A DNA stretch of 64,000 bases, taken from Gillisella vitis. GTDB lineage: Bacteria > Pseudomonadota > Alphaproteobacteria > Rhizobiales > Rhizobiaceae. Shown piece after piece: positions 1 to 8,921 of the stretch. Every line of letters begins with the position of its first letter. Within the stretch, counting starts at the first letter, position 1. The translations under genes and the position numbers were made by a program. Location: contig NZ_JACHLU010000008.1 of NCBI RefSeq assembly GCF_014204625.1, positions 115,970 to 179,969 of the forward strand. Direction: 5' to 3'. A model generated the notes under the pieces. The model worked only from the letters and a program-made list of their open reading frames with translations, did not search any database and was not told the DNA's origin.

Positions 1-26
1 CGTTGTTGTGAAGCAGGAGACAACCG

Positions 27-371
27 ATGAGCAATATCGGACATGTATTTAGCGCATCCACCATTGGTACCGTTGTGTTTGGCGGCATACCGAGCGCAGA
101 GTTCGCAAACAGCCCGGAAGACAGCGTTCAACCTCTTATCAATAGCCAATTCAATATTGTTCATATCAACACATTGAATCCGGGAGATCCGGCCTATCTC
201 GCCTTTGCAACGCAAAGTCCCCACACTTTGCAGGCCAGAAAGCTGCAAGCAGCGATTTTCGCCACATCCAAAGCCATGAAACAGCTCATTGCCCGCAACG
301 TGGAGGTCACCTCCATTGTTGGCCTCATGCAAACAACAGACGGCACAACAACCCTTTATGTGGCTGATTAA
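27..371 (+). CDS. Small protein of unknown function
   Basis: I do not recognise this 114-residue protein. An AGGAGA ribosome-binding site at 15-20 lies six bases before the ATG, so it is probably translated. The product has no obvious signal peptide, membrane segment or cysteine. The N-terminal third is rich in Gly/Ser/Thr/Val, and the middle (about residues 65-95) looks helical with several Lys/Arg/Gln. It is convergent with ribE, and a strong hairpin separates the two genes. In many alphaproteobacteria ribH and nusB follow ribE, so a small unrelated gene here is a local peculiarity. The upstream neighbour is outside the window. Confidence 0.6.
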   Translation: MSNIGHVFSASTIGTVVFGGIPSAEFANSPEDSVQPLINSQFNIVHINTLNPGDPAYLAFATQSPHTLQARKLQAAIFATSKAMKQLIARNVEVTSIVGLMQTTDGTTTLYVAD

Positions 372-383
372 AACATTCGGAGT

Positions 384-409
384 GAGCGAAGCCTGCTATG
401 GCTTCGCTC
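384..409. terminator. Hairpin between convergent genes
   Basis: Perfect 10-bp stem (GAGCGAAGCC / GGCTTCGCTC) with a six-base loop, lying between the 114-residue gene and the end of ribE. Only a short T tract follows on either strand. It is well placed to end transcription from both sides. Confidence 0.65.
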
Positions 410-410
410 T

Positions 411-1031
411 TCATGAGACCGATGGCGCTGGAAACTCAGCCAGACGGGCCGCATAACGGGCCATGGTGTCCACTTCGAAATTGACGAAATCGCCCACCTG
501 ACGCTCGCCCCAAGTGGTGACGTCCAGCGTGTGGCGGATCAGCAGAATATCAAAATCGCAATGGGAAACGGCATTGACCGTCAGCGACGTGCCATCCAGC
601 GCCACCGAGCCTTTCGGAGCGACAAACCGCGCCAGATGCTCAGGAACCCGAAGCGTATAACGGGTCGCATCGCCTTCGGTTTTCACAGCGATGATTTCCG
701 CCTTTCCATCAACATGGCCGGAAACAATATGGCCACCCAACTCGTCGCCGATTTTTAAAGACCGCTCCAGATTGATGCGCGTGCCTTTTTTCCAGGAACC
801 GATGGTGGTCAGTCGCAGGGCTTCTTCCCACGCCTCCACTTCAAACCAGCGCCCGTTGCTGCCCTGCTCAGGCAGGCCCGTGACCGTCAGACACGTTCCC
901 GAATGGGCAATGGAGGCTCCCATGTCGATGGTGGCTGGATCATAACTGGTGGCAATCCGCAGCTTGATGCCTTCCTTAAGGGGCGTGATGTCTTCCACGG
1001 TGCCTACATCCGTCACAATACCAGTAAACAT
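411..1031 (-). CDS. ribE: Riboflavin synthase, alpha chain
   Basis: Converts two molecules of 6,7-dimethyl-8-ribityllumazine to riboflavin plus the pyrimidine intermediate, the last step of riboflavin synthesis in the cytosol. About 206 residues, the usual size, with the family N-terminus MFTGIV and two repeated lumazine-binding barrels (roughly 1-95 and 96-195). The second-barrel signature SVALDGTSLTVNAV is readable. The ATG at 1031 overlaps the ribD stop (TGATG), which suggests translational coupling. A TTG one codon upstream is less likely to be the start. The gene is the last of the run glyA-nrdR-ribD-ribE. Confidence 0.95.
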   Translation of the reverse strand: MFTGIVTDVGTVEDITPLKEGIKLRIATSYDPATIDMGASIAHSGTCLTVTGLPEQGSNGRWFEVEAWEEALRLTTIGSWKKGTRINLERSLKIGDELGGHIVSGHVDGKAEIIAVKTEGDATRYTLRVPEHLARFVAPKGSVALDGTSLTVNAVSHCDFDILLIRHTLDVTTWGERQVGDFVNFEVDTMARYAARLAEFPAPSVS

Positions 1032-2128
1032 CAACGCTCTCTTTCATAATCGTCAAACCGATCCGCTCCGAAGCACGCGCTACGCACGTGTCGGAAGCCT
1101 GCCGGTATATTGGCGGGATCAAGCGGTGATACAAGACCACCGGCTCCGATTTTCATTTCACTTTGATAGAGCTGGAGCCGATCCACCAGATCAGCCTCGA
1201 GAAAAGCCTGCGCCACGGCCGCGCCACCTTCCACCAGCAAAGACGATACGCCCCGGTGCGCCAATTGAGACAGGAGGTCGTGAAGATCCACGGCCTGCAT
1301 CACCTCGACACCACGGTGATCCAACCGGATTTTCCGGCTCTCAAAAGCCTCATCACACGCAAAACCCTGTGGATTGCAGCAGGCGCACAGGGTTTGCACC
1401 TGCCGCGCCGTGGTCGCCAGCGTTGAGGCTGGCGGCAGATCAAGCCGTCTGTCCAGCACGATTCGGATGGGAGAGCGATGCTCCATCCCCTTGAGACGCA
1501 CGGTCAGTTCCGGGTTATCGGCTTTGGCGGTGCCAATCCCCACCAGAATCGCATCGGTTTCAGCGCGCAACAATTGAACCTGCGTCCGCGACATCGGCCC
1601 GGTGATGGACACCTGCCCCTCGCCGTGTTTTCCAATCATACCATCCGCAGAAAGGGCAAGCTTCAGAAGAACTTCCGGGCGCTTGTGAATCTGCCGAGTG
1701 AGATAGGCTGACAGGCTGCGCTTCGCCTCCAGCTGTAAAACGCCGGTCACCACCTCGATCCCGGCCTCGGCCAGCATCGCAAAACCGCGACCAGACACCC
1801 GAGGGTCAGGGTCGGTTAAGGCGACAACCACGCGAGCGACGCCAGCCTTGATCAGCGCCAAAGCGCAAGGCGGGGTCTTGCCAAAATGAGAACAGGGTTC
1901 GAGAGTGACGTAAGCGGTTGCGCCCCGCGCCTGTTCGCCGGCATTGGCCAGCGCCTGGGTCTCGGCATGTGGGCGACCGCTGCGCGCAGTGACCGCTGCA
2001 CCAACAATCTCGCCGTCTTTGACAATCACACAGCCAACCGACGGATTGGTCGATGTCTGACCAAGATGAGAGCGCCCCAGCCGAATGGCAGCAGCCATGA
2101 ACCGGCGATCGTCGGCCTCGCCACTCAT
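1031..2128 (-). CDS. ribD: Bifunctional pyrimidine deaminase/reductase
   Basis: Carries out the second and third steps of riboflavin synthesis: deamination of the diaminopyrimidine, then NADPH-dependent reduction of the ribosyl side chain. The 365 residues are typical. The N-terminal cytidine-deaminase-like domain has zinc ligands His54 (HAE, catalytic Glu56), Cys79 and Cys88 in PCSHFGKTPPC. The RibD_C reductase domain starts near residue 150 and includes VEGGAAVAQ near the end. It lies four bases after nrdR and overlaps the ribE start, so the three are probably co-transcribed. Confidence 0.96.
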   Translation of the reverse strand: MSGEADDRRFMAAAIRLGRSHLGQTSTNPSVGCVIVKDGEIVGAAVTARSGRPHAETQALANAGEQARGATAYVTLEPCSHFGKTPPCALALIKAGVARVVVALTDPDPRVSGRGFAMLAEAGIEVVTGVLQLEAKRSLSAYLTRQIHKRPEVLLKLALSADGMIGKHGEGQVSITGPMSRTQVQLLRAETDAILVGIGTAKADNPELTVRLKGMEHRSPIRIVLDRRLDLPPASTLATTARQVQTLCACCNPQGFACDEAFESRKIRLDHRGVEVMQAVDLHDLLSQLAHRGVSSLLVEGGAAVAQAFLEADLVDRLQLYQSEMKIGAGGLVSPLDPANIPAGFRHVRSACFGADRFDDYERER

Positions 2129-2132
2129 GCTT

Positions 2133-2609
2133 TTATTCCGGATCCATATCGCGGGAGATTTTCGCGGTGATCTCGGAAATCACCTGCTCAAAATCCTCGG
2201 CGTGGGAGAAATCCCGATAAACCGACGCATAGCGCACAAAGGCCACATCATCGAGGCTTTTCAAAGCTTCGAGCACCTGAAGGCCAATCTGTTCCGAGGA
2301 AATTTCCACTTCGCCCGAGCTTTCAAGCCTACGCACAATCCCAGAGACTGCCCGCTCGATCCGATCACGCTCTACCGGGCGTTTGCGCAGTGCGATCTCG
2401 AAAGACCGCACCAGCTTTTCACGATCAAAGGGAGCCTTGCGGCCCGTTTTTTTCAGCACGGTCAGTTCGCGCAATTGCACGCGTTCAAACGTGGTGAAGC
2501 GGCCACCGCAATCCGGGCAGATTCTCCGCCGACGGATGGCAGTATTATCCTCCGCCGGACGGGAATCCTTCACCTGGGTATCATCTGAACCGCAAAACGG
2601 GCACCGCAT
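2133..2609 (-). CDS. nrdR: Transcriptional repressor NrdR
   Basis: ATP/dATP-sensing repressor of ribonucleotide reductase genes. The 158-residue protein has the N-terminal zinc ribbon (Cys3, Cys6, Cys31, Cys34), a basic stretch RRRR between the Cys pairs, and the ATP-cone domain from about residue 49 ([16 protein letters not shown]). The C-terminus runs on to the usual acidic tail. It sits between glyA and ribD, a common alphaproteobacterial arrangement. Its binding boxes at nrd promoters are not expected here. Confidence 0.96.
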   Translation of the reverse strand: MRCPFCGSDDTQVKDSRPAEDNTAIRRRRICPDCGGRFTTFERVQLRELTVLKKTGRKAPFDREKLVRSFEIALRKRPVERDRIERAVSGIVRRLESSGEVEISSEQIGLQVLEALKSLDDVAFVRYASVYRDFSHAEDFEQVISEITAKISRDMDPE

Positions 2610-2621
2610 CAGGCTTTTCCC

Positions 2622-3911
2622 TTACAGATACGGGTACATGGGGAAATTGCCGGTCAGCGCCACGACCTTTTCGCGCACAGACGCTTCAACAGCGGCATTG
2701 CCTTCATCGGAGTTGGCAACCTTCAGACCATCGAGAACCTCAACAATCAGATTGCCGATTTCGATAAATTCGGCTTCCTTGAAGCCACGGGTCGTACCAG
2801 CGGGTGTGCCGAGGCGGATACCGGAGGTAACAAATGGCTTTTCTGGGTCGAACGGAATACCGTTCTTGTTGCAGGTCACATAGGCGCGGCCGAGGGCGGC
2901 TTCTGCGCGCTTGCCGGTGGCGTTTTTCTTGCGCAGGTCCACCAGCATCAGGTGGTTGTCGGTGCCGCCGGAGACGATGTCCAGACCACCCTTGACGAGG
3001 GTTTCCGACAGCGCCTTGGCGTTCTTGACCACCTGAGCGGCATAATCCTGAAACTCTGGCTGCAACGCTTCGCCAAAGGCAACGGCCTTGGCGGCGATGA
3101 CATGCATCAGCGGGCCGCCCTGAAGACCCGGGAAGACTGCCGAATTGAACTTCTTGGCCAGTTCTTCCTCATTGGTGAGAATCATGCCGCCGCGTGGACC
3201 ACGCAACGATTTATGAGTCGTGGTGGTGGCAACATGGCAATGCGGGAATGGCGATGGATGCTGACCGCCAGCCACCAGACCAGCGATATGGGCCATATCG
3301 ACCATCAGGTAAGCGCCAACTTCGTCAGCGATTTCGCGGAAACGCTTCCAGTCCCAGATACGGGAATAGGCGGTGCCGCCAGCAATGATCAGCTTTGGCT
3401 TATGCTTGCGGGCCGATTCGGCAACAGCGTCCATATCCAGCAGGTTGTCGCCTTCGCGTACACCGTAGGACACGACGTTGAACCATTTGCCGGACATGTT
3501 GACCGGCGAACCGTGGGTCAAATGGCCCCCGGAGTTCAGGTCGAGGCCCATGAAGGTATCGCCGGGCTGCAACAGCGCCAGAAACACGGCCTGATTCATC
3601 TGCGAGCCGGAATTGGGCTGCACATTGGCAAAATTGACGCCAAACAGCTTCTTGGCGCGCTCAATTGCCAGTTCCTCGGCAATATCAACAAACTGACAGC
3701 CGCCATAATAGCGCTTGCCCGGATAGCCTTCCGCATATTTGTTGGTCATGATCGAGCCTTGCGCTTCCAGCACGGCGCGCGAGACAATGTTTTCCGACGC
3801 GATCAATTCAATTTCATGACGTTGGCGACCGAGCTCCTTCTCAATCGCGCCAAAGATTTCCGGATCAGAGTCGGCAAGTGAGCGGGAAAAGAAAGCATCG
3901 GTATTGGTCAT
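2622..3911 (-). CDS. glyA: Serine hydroxymethyltransferase
   Basis: PLP enzyme that interconverts serine and glycine with tetrahydrofolate, supplying one-carbon units for purines, thymidylate and methionine. The 429 residues from the chosen ATG match the family. The PLP-binding lysine is in [14 protein letters not shown], and the N-terminal signature [10 protein letters not shown] is present. An in-frame extension to 4094 exists, but the ATG at 3911 is preceded by CAGGAG at good spacing and aligns with known SHMT starts, so I reject the extension. The 12-base gap to nrdR suggests one transcript through ribE. Confidence 0.97.
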   Translation of the reverse strand: MTNTDAFFSRSLADSDPEIFGAIEKELGRQRHEIELIASENIVSRAVLEAQGSIMTNKYAEGYPGKRYYGGCQFVDIAEELAIERAKKLFGVNFANVQPNSGSQMNQAVFLALLQPGDTFMGLDLNSGGHLTHGSPVNMSGKWFNVVSYGVREGDNLLDMDAVAESARKHKPKLIIAGGTAYSRIWDWKRFREIADEVGAYLMVDMAHIAGLVAGGQHPSPFPHCHVATTTTHKSLRGPRGGMILTNEEELAKKFNSAVFPGLQGGPLMHVIAAKAVAFGEALQPEFQDYAAQVVKNAKALSETLVKGGLDIVSGGTDNHLMLVDLRKKNATGKRAEAALGRAYVTCNKNGIPFDPEKPFVTSGIRLGTPAGTTRGFKEAEFIEIGNLIVEVLDGLKVANSDEGNAAVEASVREKVVALTGNFPMYPYL

Positions 3912-4060
3912 GATCGCAGTCTCCTGAAAGCGTGGATGCCCCGGCGTATTAACGTCCTCGGGGCCTAAGAGCAAGACAACGGAACGACATTTGCAGTTCA
4001 AAGCACGCGAGAGGCCACCTGTTTTTGTGTGGCACCACAGAAACACACGCCAAACATACA

Positions 4061-4088
4061 AAAGGCCGCGCAAATTTGCGCGGCCTTT
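4061..4088 (-). terminator. Perfect 28-bp palindrome, likely terminator of the L,D-transpeptidase gene
   Basis: A 14-bp perfect palindrome with A/T-rich ends flanking a GC-rich core (AAAGGCCGCGC...). It lies 24 bases after the stop of the L,D-transpeptidase gene. On the minus strand it ends in CCTTTTGTATG, a short U tract consistent with intrinsic termination. Confidence 0.8.
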
Positions 4089-4112
4089 GATCAAAACGGG
4101 AGAAGCCGGGAG

Positions 4113-5438
4113 TTACTGCGGCAAATTGTCATCCTCGATCCGGCCAGGATTCTGCTCCACGCCAATGTTGGTTTGTAGCGCCAACTGGGCGTCGCCATCG
4201 CGCTTGTAAATATCATCGCGGAACTGCACGACATTGTCCTTGGCCGACCAGGCAGTGATATAGACAATATACACAGGCACTTCCTGCGAAAGCTTTATGA
4301 CCGTGTTCTGGCGTGTCGAGATCACGCGCTCGATTTGCTGGCGTGACCAGCCGGGCGTATCCTTCAACAGCCAGGTCGTCATATCACGCACATTCTGAAC
4401 CCGCATACAGCCGGAGGATTCAAAGCGCATCAGCTTGTTGAACAGGCCCTGCTGTGGCGTATCATGCAGATATTCGTTGTTTGGATTGTGGAAATTGATC
4501 TTGGTTGAGGCCATGGCGTTGATCTTGCCCGGGTCCTGACGGAACATCAGGTTTGGTGCCTTGGGCGCGTTCCAATCCACGGTTTCAGGCGCGACTTCCT
4601 GACCTTTGTTATCGAAAAGACGGATATTGTTGCGCGTCAGATAGGTCGGATCCTTGCGCATCAGCGGCACGATGTCTTTTTCGACGATCGAGCGCGGCGC
4701 GGTCCAGTACGGATTAAGAATAATCTCGTAGATCTTCGAATTGATGGCATGGGTCGGGCGATCGATACGGCCAACGATGGCATTGGTCCGCAATGCGACG
4801 CGATCGTTTTCAACTGCCTCAATATTCATGGCCGGAATGTTGACCATCAAGTAGCGCTGACCAAGATCACCGGACATGGTCTGCAAACGCACAAGATTGG
4901 TGTTGAGCTGATTGAGGCGAACATCGGCAGAGATATTCATGGCCTTCAAGGTGTATTCGCCCAGCGCGCCATCCGGCGGCAAGCCATGACGGGCCTGAAA
5001 ATGCTTCACGGCACCATCCACATAGGTATCAAACGAATCGGACATTCCCGCTTCTCGCGCCAGATCACCCGAGATCATCAGACGCTGACGCAAAACCTGC
5101 ACGGCAGGATCAATCACGCCAAGCTTCAGCTTGACCGATGGATTGACCTGTGGCCAGCCGCCATTGGCAACAATCTGCTGATATTGCGCAATCACGCCCT
5201 GCAAAATCGGCAGGTTGCTTGCACTCAGCAACGGGCTGTTGGAGGTCACAACGGCTGTTGCGCGAGTCGACTGGGCATCGAACTGATCATCCCAATTGCC
5301 ACGGCTGCGGGCATTGATCACCTCGTCAACAGCAGACTGAGCCATGGCCTGACCGGCAATTGCGGATGCGCCAATCAGGGCTGCGCCTCTGAGGAGTGCC
5401 CGGCGCGAGACCGCAACAAAATTCGACTTGTCTGCCAT
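4113..5438 (-). CDS. Exported L,D-transpeptidase (YkuD family)
   Basis: Peptidoglycan cross-linking or remodelling enzyme of the periplasm, about 441 residues from the chosen ATG. A Tat-type signal (SRRALLRG followed by a hydrophobic stretch ending AQA-MAQ) covers the first 35 residues. A peptidoglycan-binding-like region lies near 120-165 (FQARHGLPPDGALGEYTL). The YkuD catalytic domain occupies about 190-380 with ESSGCMRVQN, whose Cys is the nucleophile. The start is supported by AGGGAAG eight bases upstream, and a further upstream ATG at 5459 has no such site. The ldtR regulator is the next gene upstream on the same strand. In Sinorhizobium and Liberibacter LdtR controls an L,D-transpeptidase, so this is its probable target. 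Confidence 0.92.
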   Translation of the reverse strand: MADKSNFVAVSRRALLRGAALIGASAIAGQAMAQSAVDEVINARSRGNWDDQFDAQSTRATAVVTSNSPLLSASNLPILQGVIAQYQQIVANGGWPQVNPSVKLKLGVIDPAVQVLRQRLMISGDLAREAGMSDSFDTYVDGAVKHFQARHGLPPDGALGEYTLKAMNISADVRLNQLNTNLVRLQTMSGDLGQRYLMVNIPAMNIEAVENDRVALRTNAIVGRIDRPTHAINSKIYEIILNPYWTAPRSIVEKDIVPLMRKDPTYLTRNNIRLFDNKGQEVAPETVDWNAPKAPNLMFRQDPGKINAMASTKINFHNPNNEYLHDTPQQGLFNKLMRFESSGCMRVQNVRDMTTWLLKDTPGWSRQQIERVISTRQNTVIKLSQEVPVYIVYITAWSAKDNVVQFRDDIYKRDGDAQLALQTNIGVEQNPGRIEDDNLPQ

Positions 5439-5709
5439 ATTTTCAACTTCCCTAACCATCCGCCGGTCACACCCCTAAAGCCTGCGCCATAAAGCCTGCG
5501 ACAGTGACATTCACCCACCGCGCACGCCAAAGGCTTTCCTCATCACGGGAGGAACGCACGTAGAATGCCTTTGTTCCAGTCGCTTCTTAGCCTTTCCGGC
5601 TGACATATCAATATGGCTAAAGCTTGTCAGGTCAAAAACACTCACAACACTGTGTCAAACAGTCATCGGTTGCACAGCGCAACCGGCGCAACATGCACCC
5701 GGCCTCTGG
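5439..5709 (-). promoter_or_regulatory. Upstream region of the L,D-transpeptidase gene, likely LdtR target
   Basis: About 270 bases between ldtR and the transpeptidase gene. They hold a hairpin just after ldtR (5667-5685, CGGTTGC / GCAACCG, no clear U tract) and room for a separate promoter. Role as an LdtR target is inferred from the known LdtR-ldtP relationship. I could not identify the operator itself. Confidence 0.4.
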
Positions 5710-6222
5710 TTACATTCTGTAGGCGATCGTGTCGTTCCAGAAGCGATCAAGGCGCTGAAGCAGCTTGTTCATCTGGTTGAATTCGTCGGTGCCAATACCG
5801 CCAACCTTCTGGATGGAGCCAACATGGCGCTCGTAGAGTTTGGCAACGGTTTCAGCAATATCCTGACCTTCTGGCGTCAGCGAAATGCGAACCGAGCGGC
5901 GATCAACGCGCGAGCGGGAGTGATTGATGAAACCAAGGTCCACCAGCTTCTTGACATTATAAGACACATTGGACCCGAGGTAATAACCGCGCGAACGCAA
6001 CTCGCCGGCTGTCAATTCGGAATTGCCGATATTGAACAGCAGCAATGCCTGCACCGCGTTGACGTCATTGCGACCCTGACGGTCGAACTCGTCCTTGATC
6101 ACATCGAGCAAACGGCGGTGCAAACGCTCCACCAGATGCAACGAGTCGAGATAGAGGGAGCGGATCGCCTGTTCTTCCTGATCAACGGCGGAAACCTGCG
6201 CTTTGATATTGGTGTTGGTCAT
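5710..6222 (-). CDS. ldtR: MarR-family regulator LdtR
   Basis: Winged-helix MarR regulator of about 170 residues. The central winged helix is readable (SELTAGELRSRGYYLGSNVS recognition helix, then the wing SRSRVDRRSVRISLT), with dimerisation helices on both sides. The sequence strongly resembles LdtR of Liberibacter and Sinorhizobium, a regulator of L,D-transpeptidase, osmotolerance and motility genes. The start is the ATG at 6222, behind GAGGCAGACC. An upstream GTG at 6237 is an alternative. It is followed on the same strand by the L,D-transpeptidase gene. Confidence 0.88.
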   Translation of the reverse strand: MTNTNIKAQVSAVDQEEQAIRSLYLDSLHLVERLHRRLLDVIKDEFDRQGRNDVNAVQALLLFNIGNSELTAGELRSRGYYLGSNVSYNVKKLVDLGFINHSRSRVDRRSVRISLTPEGQDIAETVAKLYERHVGSIQKVGGIGTDEFNQMNKLLQRLDRFWNDTIAYRM

Positions 6223-6434
6223 ATCGGTCTGCCTCACTGTTTTGGGTGGCGGTTATGGTTGTTTTCACCCGCCTTGAGACAGACAATATCGAATACCCAT
6301 AAAATTCTATTTAAAACGCAAGCTTAACAGAGACTTACCATTCACAGGCTTTGTATCAGGGTAAACCAAATCTTATGCTTCCTTTTGATGCATTGTGCGT
6401 TTGCGCAACCCGGCACCCCTTTTCGGGCCATTCA

Positions 6435-6845
6435 TCACCGCCCGCGCTTCTCCAGCAGCAGTGCCAGACGAAATGCCAGATAGACAACGGCAACAATGAT
6501 GTGAAAGGAAATCAGCAAAGGATTTTCGCCAAAAATCTTCGGCCAGACGCCATACATCAGGATTTGCGTGATCGCGCCAATGGCCCAGATCACCGGCCCC
6601 CAGGACACGGTCATCCACAGGCCAATGCCCGCCACAGGAAAAATCACCGCCAGAGAACAGGTGGCAATACGCCATGACACGGTCAAAAGATCGAAACGGG
6701 CAAGGCCATTGTGGGAATAGCCCACCAGCATGGCCCAGAACTCAAGGCCAAACCAAAGCCCGATAAAGGCAACGATGCGCAGAAAAACCACGAACAGAAG
6801 GTCCGTGATGCTGAACTTCGGAGGGTGAACGCTCTCATCAATCAT
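6435..6845 (-). CDS. DUF6163-type inner-membrane protein
   Basis: Small membrane protein of about 136 residues with four predicted hydrophobic helices (roughly 15-40, 55-80, 80-100 and 112-130), conserved in rhizobia and assigned here to DUF6163 by recall. The function is unknown. I chose the ATG giving MIDESVHPPK because family members start near this point. GTG at 6902 and ATG at 6872 are in-frame alternatives, and none has a strong ribosome-binding site. It lies divergently upstream of hemB, its usual neighbour in this order. Confidence 0.7.
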   Translation of the reverse strand: MIDESVHPPKFSITDLLFVVFLRIVAFIGLWFGLEFWAMLVGYSHNGLARFDLLTVSWRIATCSLAVIFPVAGIGLWMTVSWGPVIWAIGAITQILMYGVWPKIFGENPLLISFHIIVAVVYLAFRLALLLEKRGR

Positions 6846-7053
6846 AGGGACAGAATAACCGCAATAGCCCATCACCGCCAGAGCCTCGAGGCAGACATGC
6901 ACGCAATTGATACAGGAGACCGCCTTTCTTTCCCGTCTGCCCTGTCAGCGTGTCGCAGTGGGCAAAAGCGGCTATCCGTGTTAGGTCAGCCCGATATGTG
7001 CCCGAACTTCTCCCGGGCAAAAGACTGGCGGGCAACAGACTGGAGGCCTTTAG

Positions 7054-8067
7054 ATGCAAGATAAAACCCATCTCGTCGATGAAATTACCGGCCACCGCCG
7101 TATGCGCCGCAACCGCAAGGCAGACTGGACCCGCAGACTGGTGCAGGAAAACCGGCTGACAGTGGACGATCTGATCTGGCCGATTTTTCTCGTGCCGGGC
7201 AGCGGCATTGTTGATCCTATTGCGGCCATGCCGGGTGTCAACCGCTTGAGCGTGGACAAGGCCGTGGAAGCCGTAAAGCAGGCTGCCGATCTGGGCATTC
7301 CGGCCATCGCCACCTTCCCCAATATTGAAATGGACAAGCGCGACCAGACTGGCTCTGCCATTCTTGATGCCAATAACCTTCTTAATGAGGCCACGGCCGC
7401 CTTCAAGAAACATGTTCCCACGATCGGCGTGATCACCGATGTGGCGCTCGATCCGTTCACCAGCCATGGTCACGACGGCATTTTGCGCGGCCATGATATT
7501 GTCAATGACGAAACGGTCGATCAGGTCGTTAGGGCTGCCATTCTACAAGCCGATGCCGGATCGGATATTATTGCCCCGTCTGAAATGATGGATGGCCGCA
7601 TTGGTGCCATTCGCCGTGGTCTGGATGCGGCAGGCCACCAGAATGTTGGTATCATGTCCTATGCCACAAAATTCTCCTCAGGTTATTATGGTCCCTATCG
7701 TGAAGCGATTTCCACCTCTGGACTGCTGAAGGGCGACAAAAACAGCTATTACATCAGCCCTGCCAATGGCACAGAGGCCGTGCGCGATGCCGCCCTTGAT
7801 GTGGATGAAGGCGCGGATATGCTGATGGTCAAGCCAGGCTTGCCCTATCTCGACATCTGCTGGCGGATCAAGGAAGCGTTCAGCCTGCCGGTTTTCGCCT
7901 ATCAGGTCTCCGGTGAATATTCACAGATCAAAGCCGCGGGCATGAATGGCTGGATCGATGAAGACCGGGTGATGATGGAGACGCTGCTCTGCTTCAAACG
8001 GGCCGGATGCGACGGCATGCTCACCTATTTTGCCGTGGAAGCGGCAAAAAAGCTGGCAAAGAGCTGA
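7054..8067 (+). CDS. hemB: Delta-aminolevulinic acid dehydratase (porphobilinogen synthase)
   Basis: Condenses two 5-aminolevulinate molecules to porphobilinogen in heme and cobalamin synthesis. The 337 residues are typical. The Schiff-base lysines are Lys206 (SYATKFSSGYYGPYRE) and Lys260 (MLMVKPGLPYLD). The metal loop reads DVALDPFTSHGHDG, with Asp where zinc enzymes have Cys, so this is the magnesium-type enzyme known from Bradyrhizobium and Pseudomonas. The leader 7020-7053 has GGAGGCC upstream of the ATG. An RDD membrane protein and bpt follow on the same strand. Confidence 0.97.
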   Translation: MQDKTHLVDEITGHRRMRRNRKADWTRRLVQENRLTVDDLIWPIFLVPGSGIVDPIAAMPGVNRLSVDKAVEAVKQAADLGIPAIATFPNIEMDKRDQTGSAILDANNLLNEATAAFKKHVPTIGVITDVALDPFTSHGHDGILRGHDIVNDETVDQVVRAAILQADAGSDIIAPSEMMDGRIGAIRRGLDAAGHQNVGIMSYATKFSSGYYGPYREAISTSGLLKGDKNSYYISPANGTEAVRDAALDVDEGADMLMVKPGLPYLDICWRIKEAFSLPVFAYQVSGEYSQIKAAGMNGWIDEDRVMMETLLCFKRAGCDGMLTYFAVEAAKKLAKS

Positions 8068-8149
8068 TTATCCGCCGATTCACAAAAGCGATACTTTGAA
8101 TTTCGGGCCGAGGCATCCCATATCAGTTTCAATCACCAAGGAGATGATC

Positions 8150-8611
8150 ATGAGCTTCGACCCGAACCTGACCGCAACCACAGTCCCCACCGACTGGCGC
8201 GCCTATAGCGGCGTTCTCTCGCGTCGGGTTTTCGCGTTTGCCATTGATTATATTCTCGTTGCCATCCTCTGCCTTCCAGCGGCAGTCGCCGTGTTCTTTC
8301 TTGGCATCATAACGCTGGGGCTTGGCTGGCTTCTTTATCCCATTCTGTTTTTTGTTGTCGCAGGTCTCTATTTCGGCCTGTCATTGGCCGGACGATCGCA
8401 GGCAACACCCGGAATGAAAGCCATGGGCATCGCCATGATCCGGCTTGATGGTGGCAAAATCGATTTTGTCACGGCCATCGCCCATCTGGCACTGTTCTGG
8501 ATCATCAATTCCATTCTGACGCCGCTGATCCTGCTGGCGGGTCTGTTTATCGAACGTTCCAGACTGGTGCATGATTTGCTGCTGGGCACGGCAACCATTC
8601 GCACCATGTGA
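8150..8611 (+). CDS. RDD-family membrane protein
   Basis: About 153 residues with the RDD domain, named for conserved Arg and Asp residues in the first helix region (SRRVFAFAIDYILVAIL). Three membrane helices lie around 28-55, 58-80 and 110-135, followed by the C-terminal motif RSRLVHDLLLGT. RDD proteins are often called transport proteins, but the substrate is unknown here. The AAGGAG at 8138-8143 sits right against a first ATG at 8144, so the ATG at 8150 with a six-base gap is the better start. It lies 80 bases after hemB, possibly in the same transcript. Confidence 0.85.
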   Translation: MSFDPNLTATTVPTDWRAYSGVLSRRVFAFAIDYILVAILCLPAAVAVFFLGIITLGLGWLLYPILFFVVAGLYFGLSLAGRSQATPGMKAMGIAMIRLDGGKIDFVTAIAHLALFWIINSILTPLILLAGLFIERSRLVHDLLLGTATIRTM

Positions 8612-8646
8612 GCACGCTGGCATAGGGCATATCGACGATCATGGCA

Positions 8647-8683
8647 GCATCCTGTACCATATGTGCAGGATGCTTTGTTTTTT
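8647..8683 (+). terminator. Intrinsic terminator after the RDD gene
   Basis: GCATCCTG / CAGGATGC stem (8 bp, 11-base loop) followed by TTTGTTTTTT. A textbook rho-independent terminator that closes the hemB-RDD unit. The remainder of the 8612-8921 gap shows no gene and must hold the bpt promoter. Confidence 0.88.
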
Positions 8684-8921
8684 ATGGCATCATCCATTTG
8701 TACCGTTGACGTTTTCTTATCATCATTCATCCTAATATTCATAAGGGACGCTTGAGTCGCATCAAAACAACAGGGGGCTGCCTGCTGCAATTTGAACCGG
8801 ACAGACTCTCAAGCAAAATTTGTACAACAGATATAAAGTGTTATCGGGAATGATCTTGCATCATGCGGGGTACAGGGTGCTATATGTTTGATCTCCATAA
8901 CTGAGGGGTATCGGGAAACCT

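Noticed and set aside
3912..4094. N-terminal extension of glyA
   Set aside because: Starts inside the intergenic palindrome region, lacks similarity to SHMT, and a good ribosome-binding site precedes the internal ATG.
7020..7053. Riboswitch upstream of hemB
   Set aside because: Leader is short with no conserved aptamer features.
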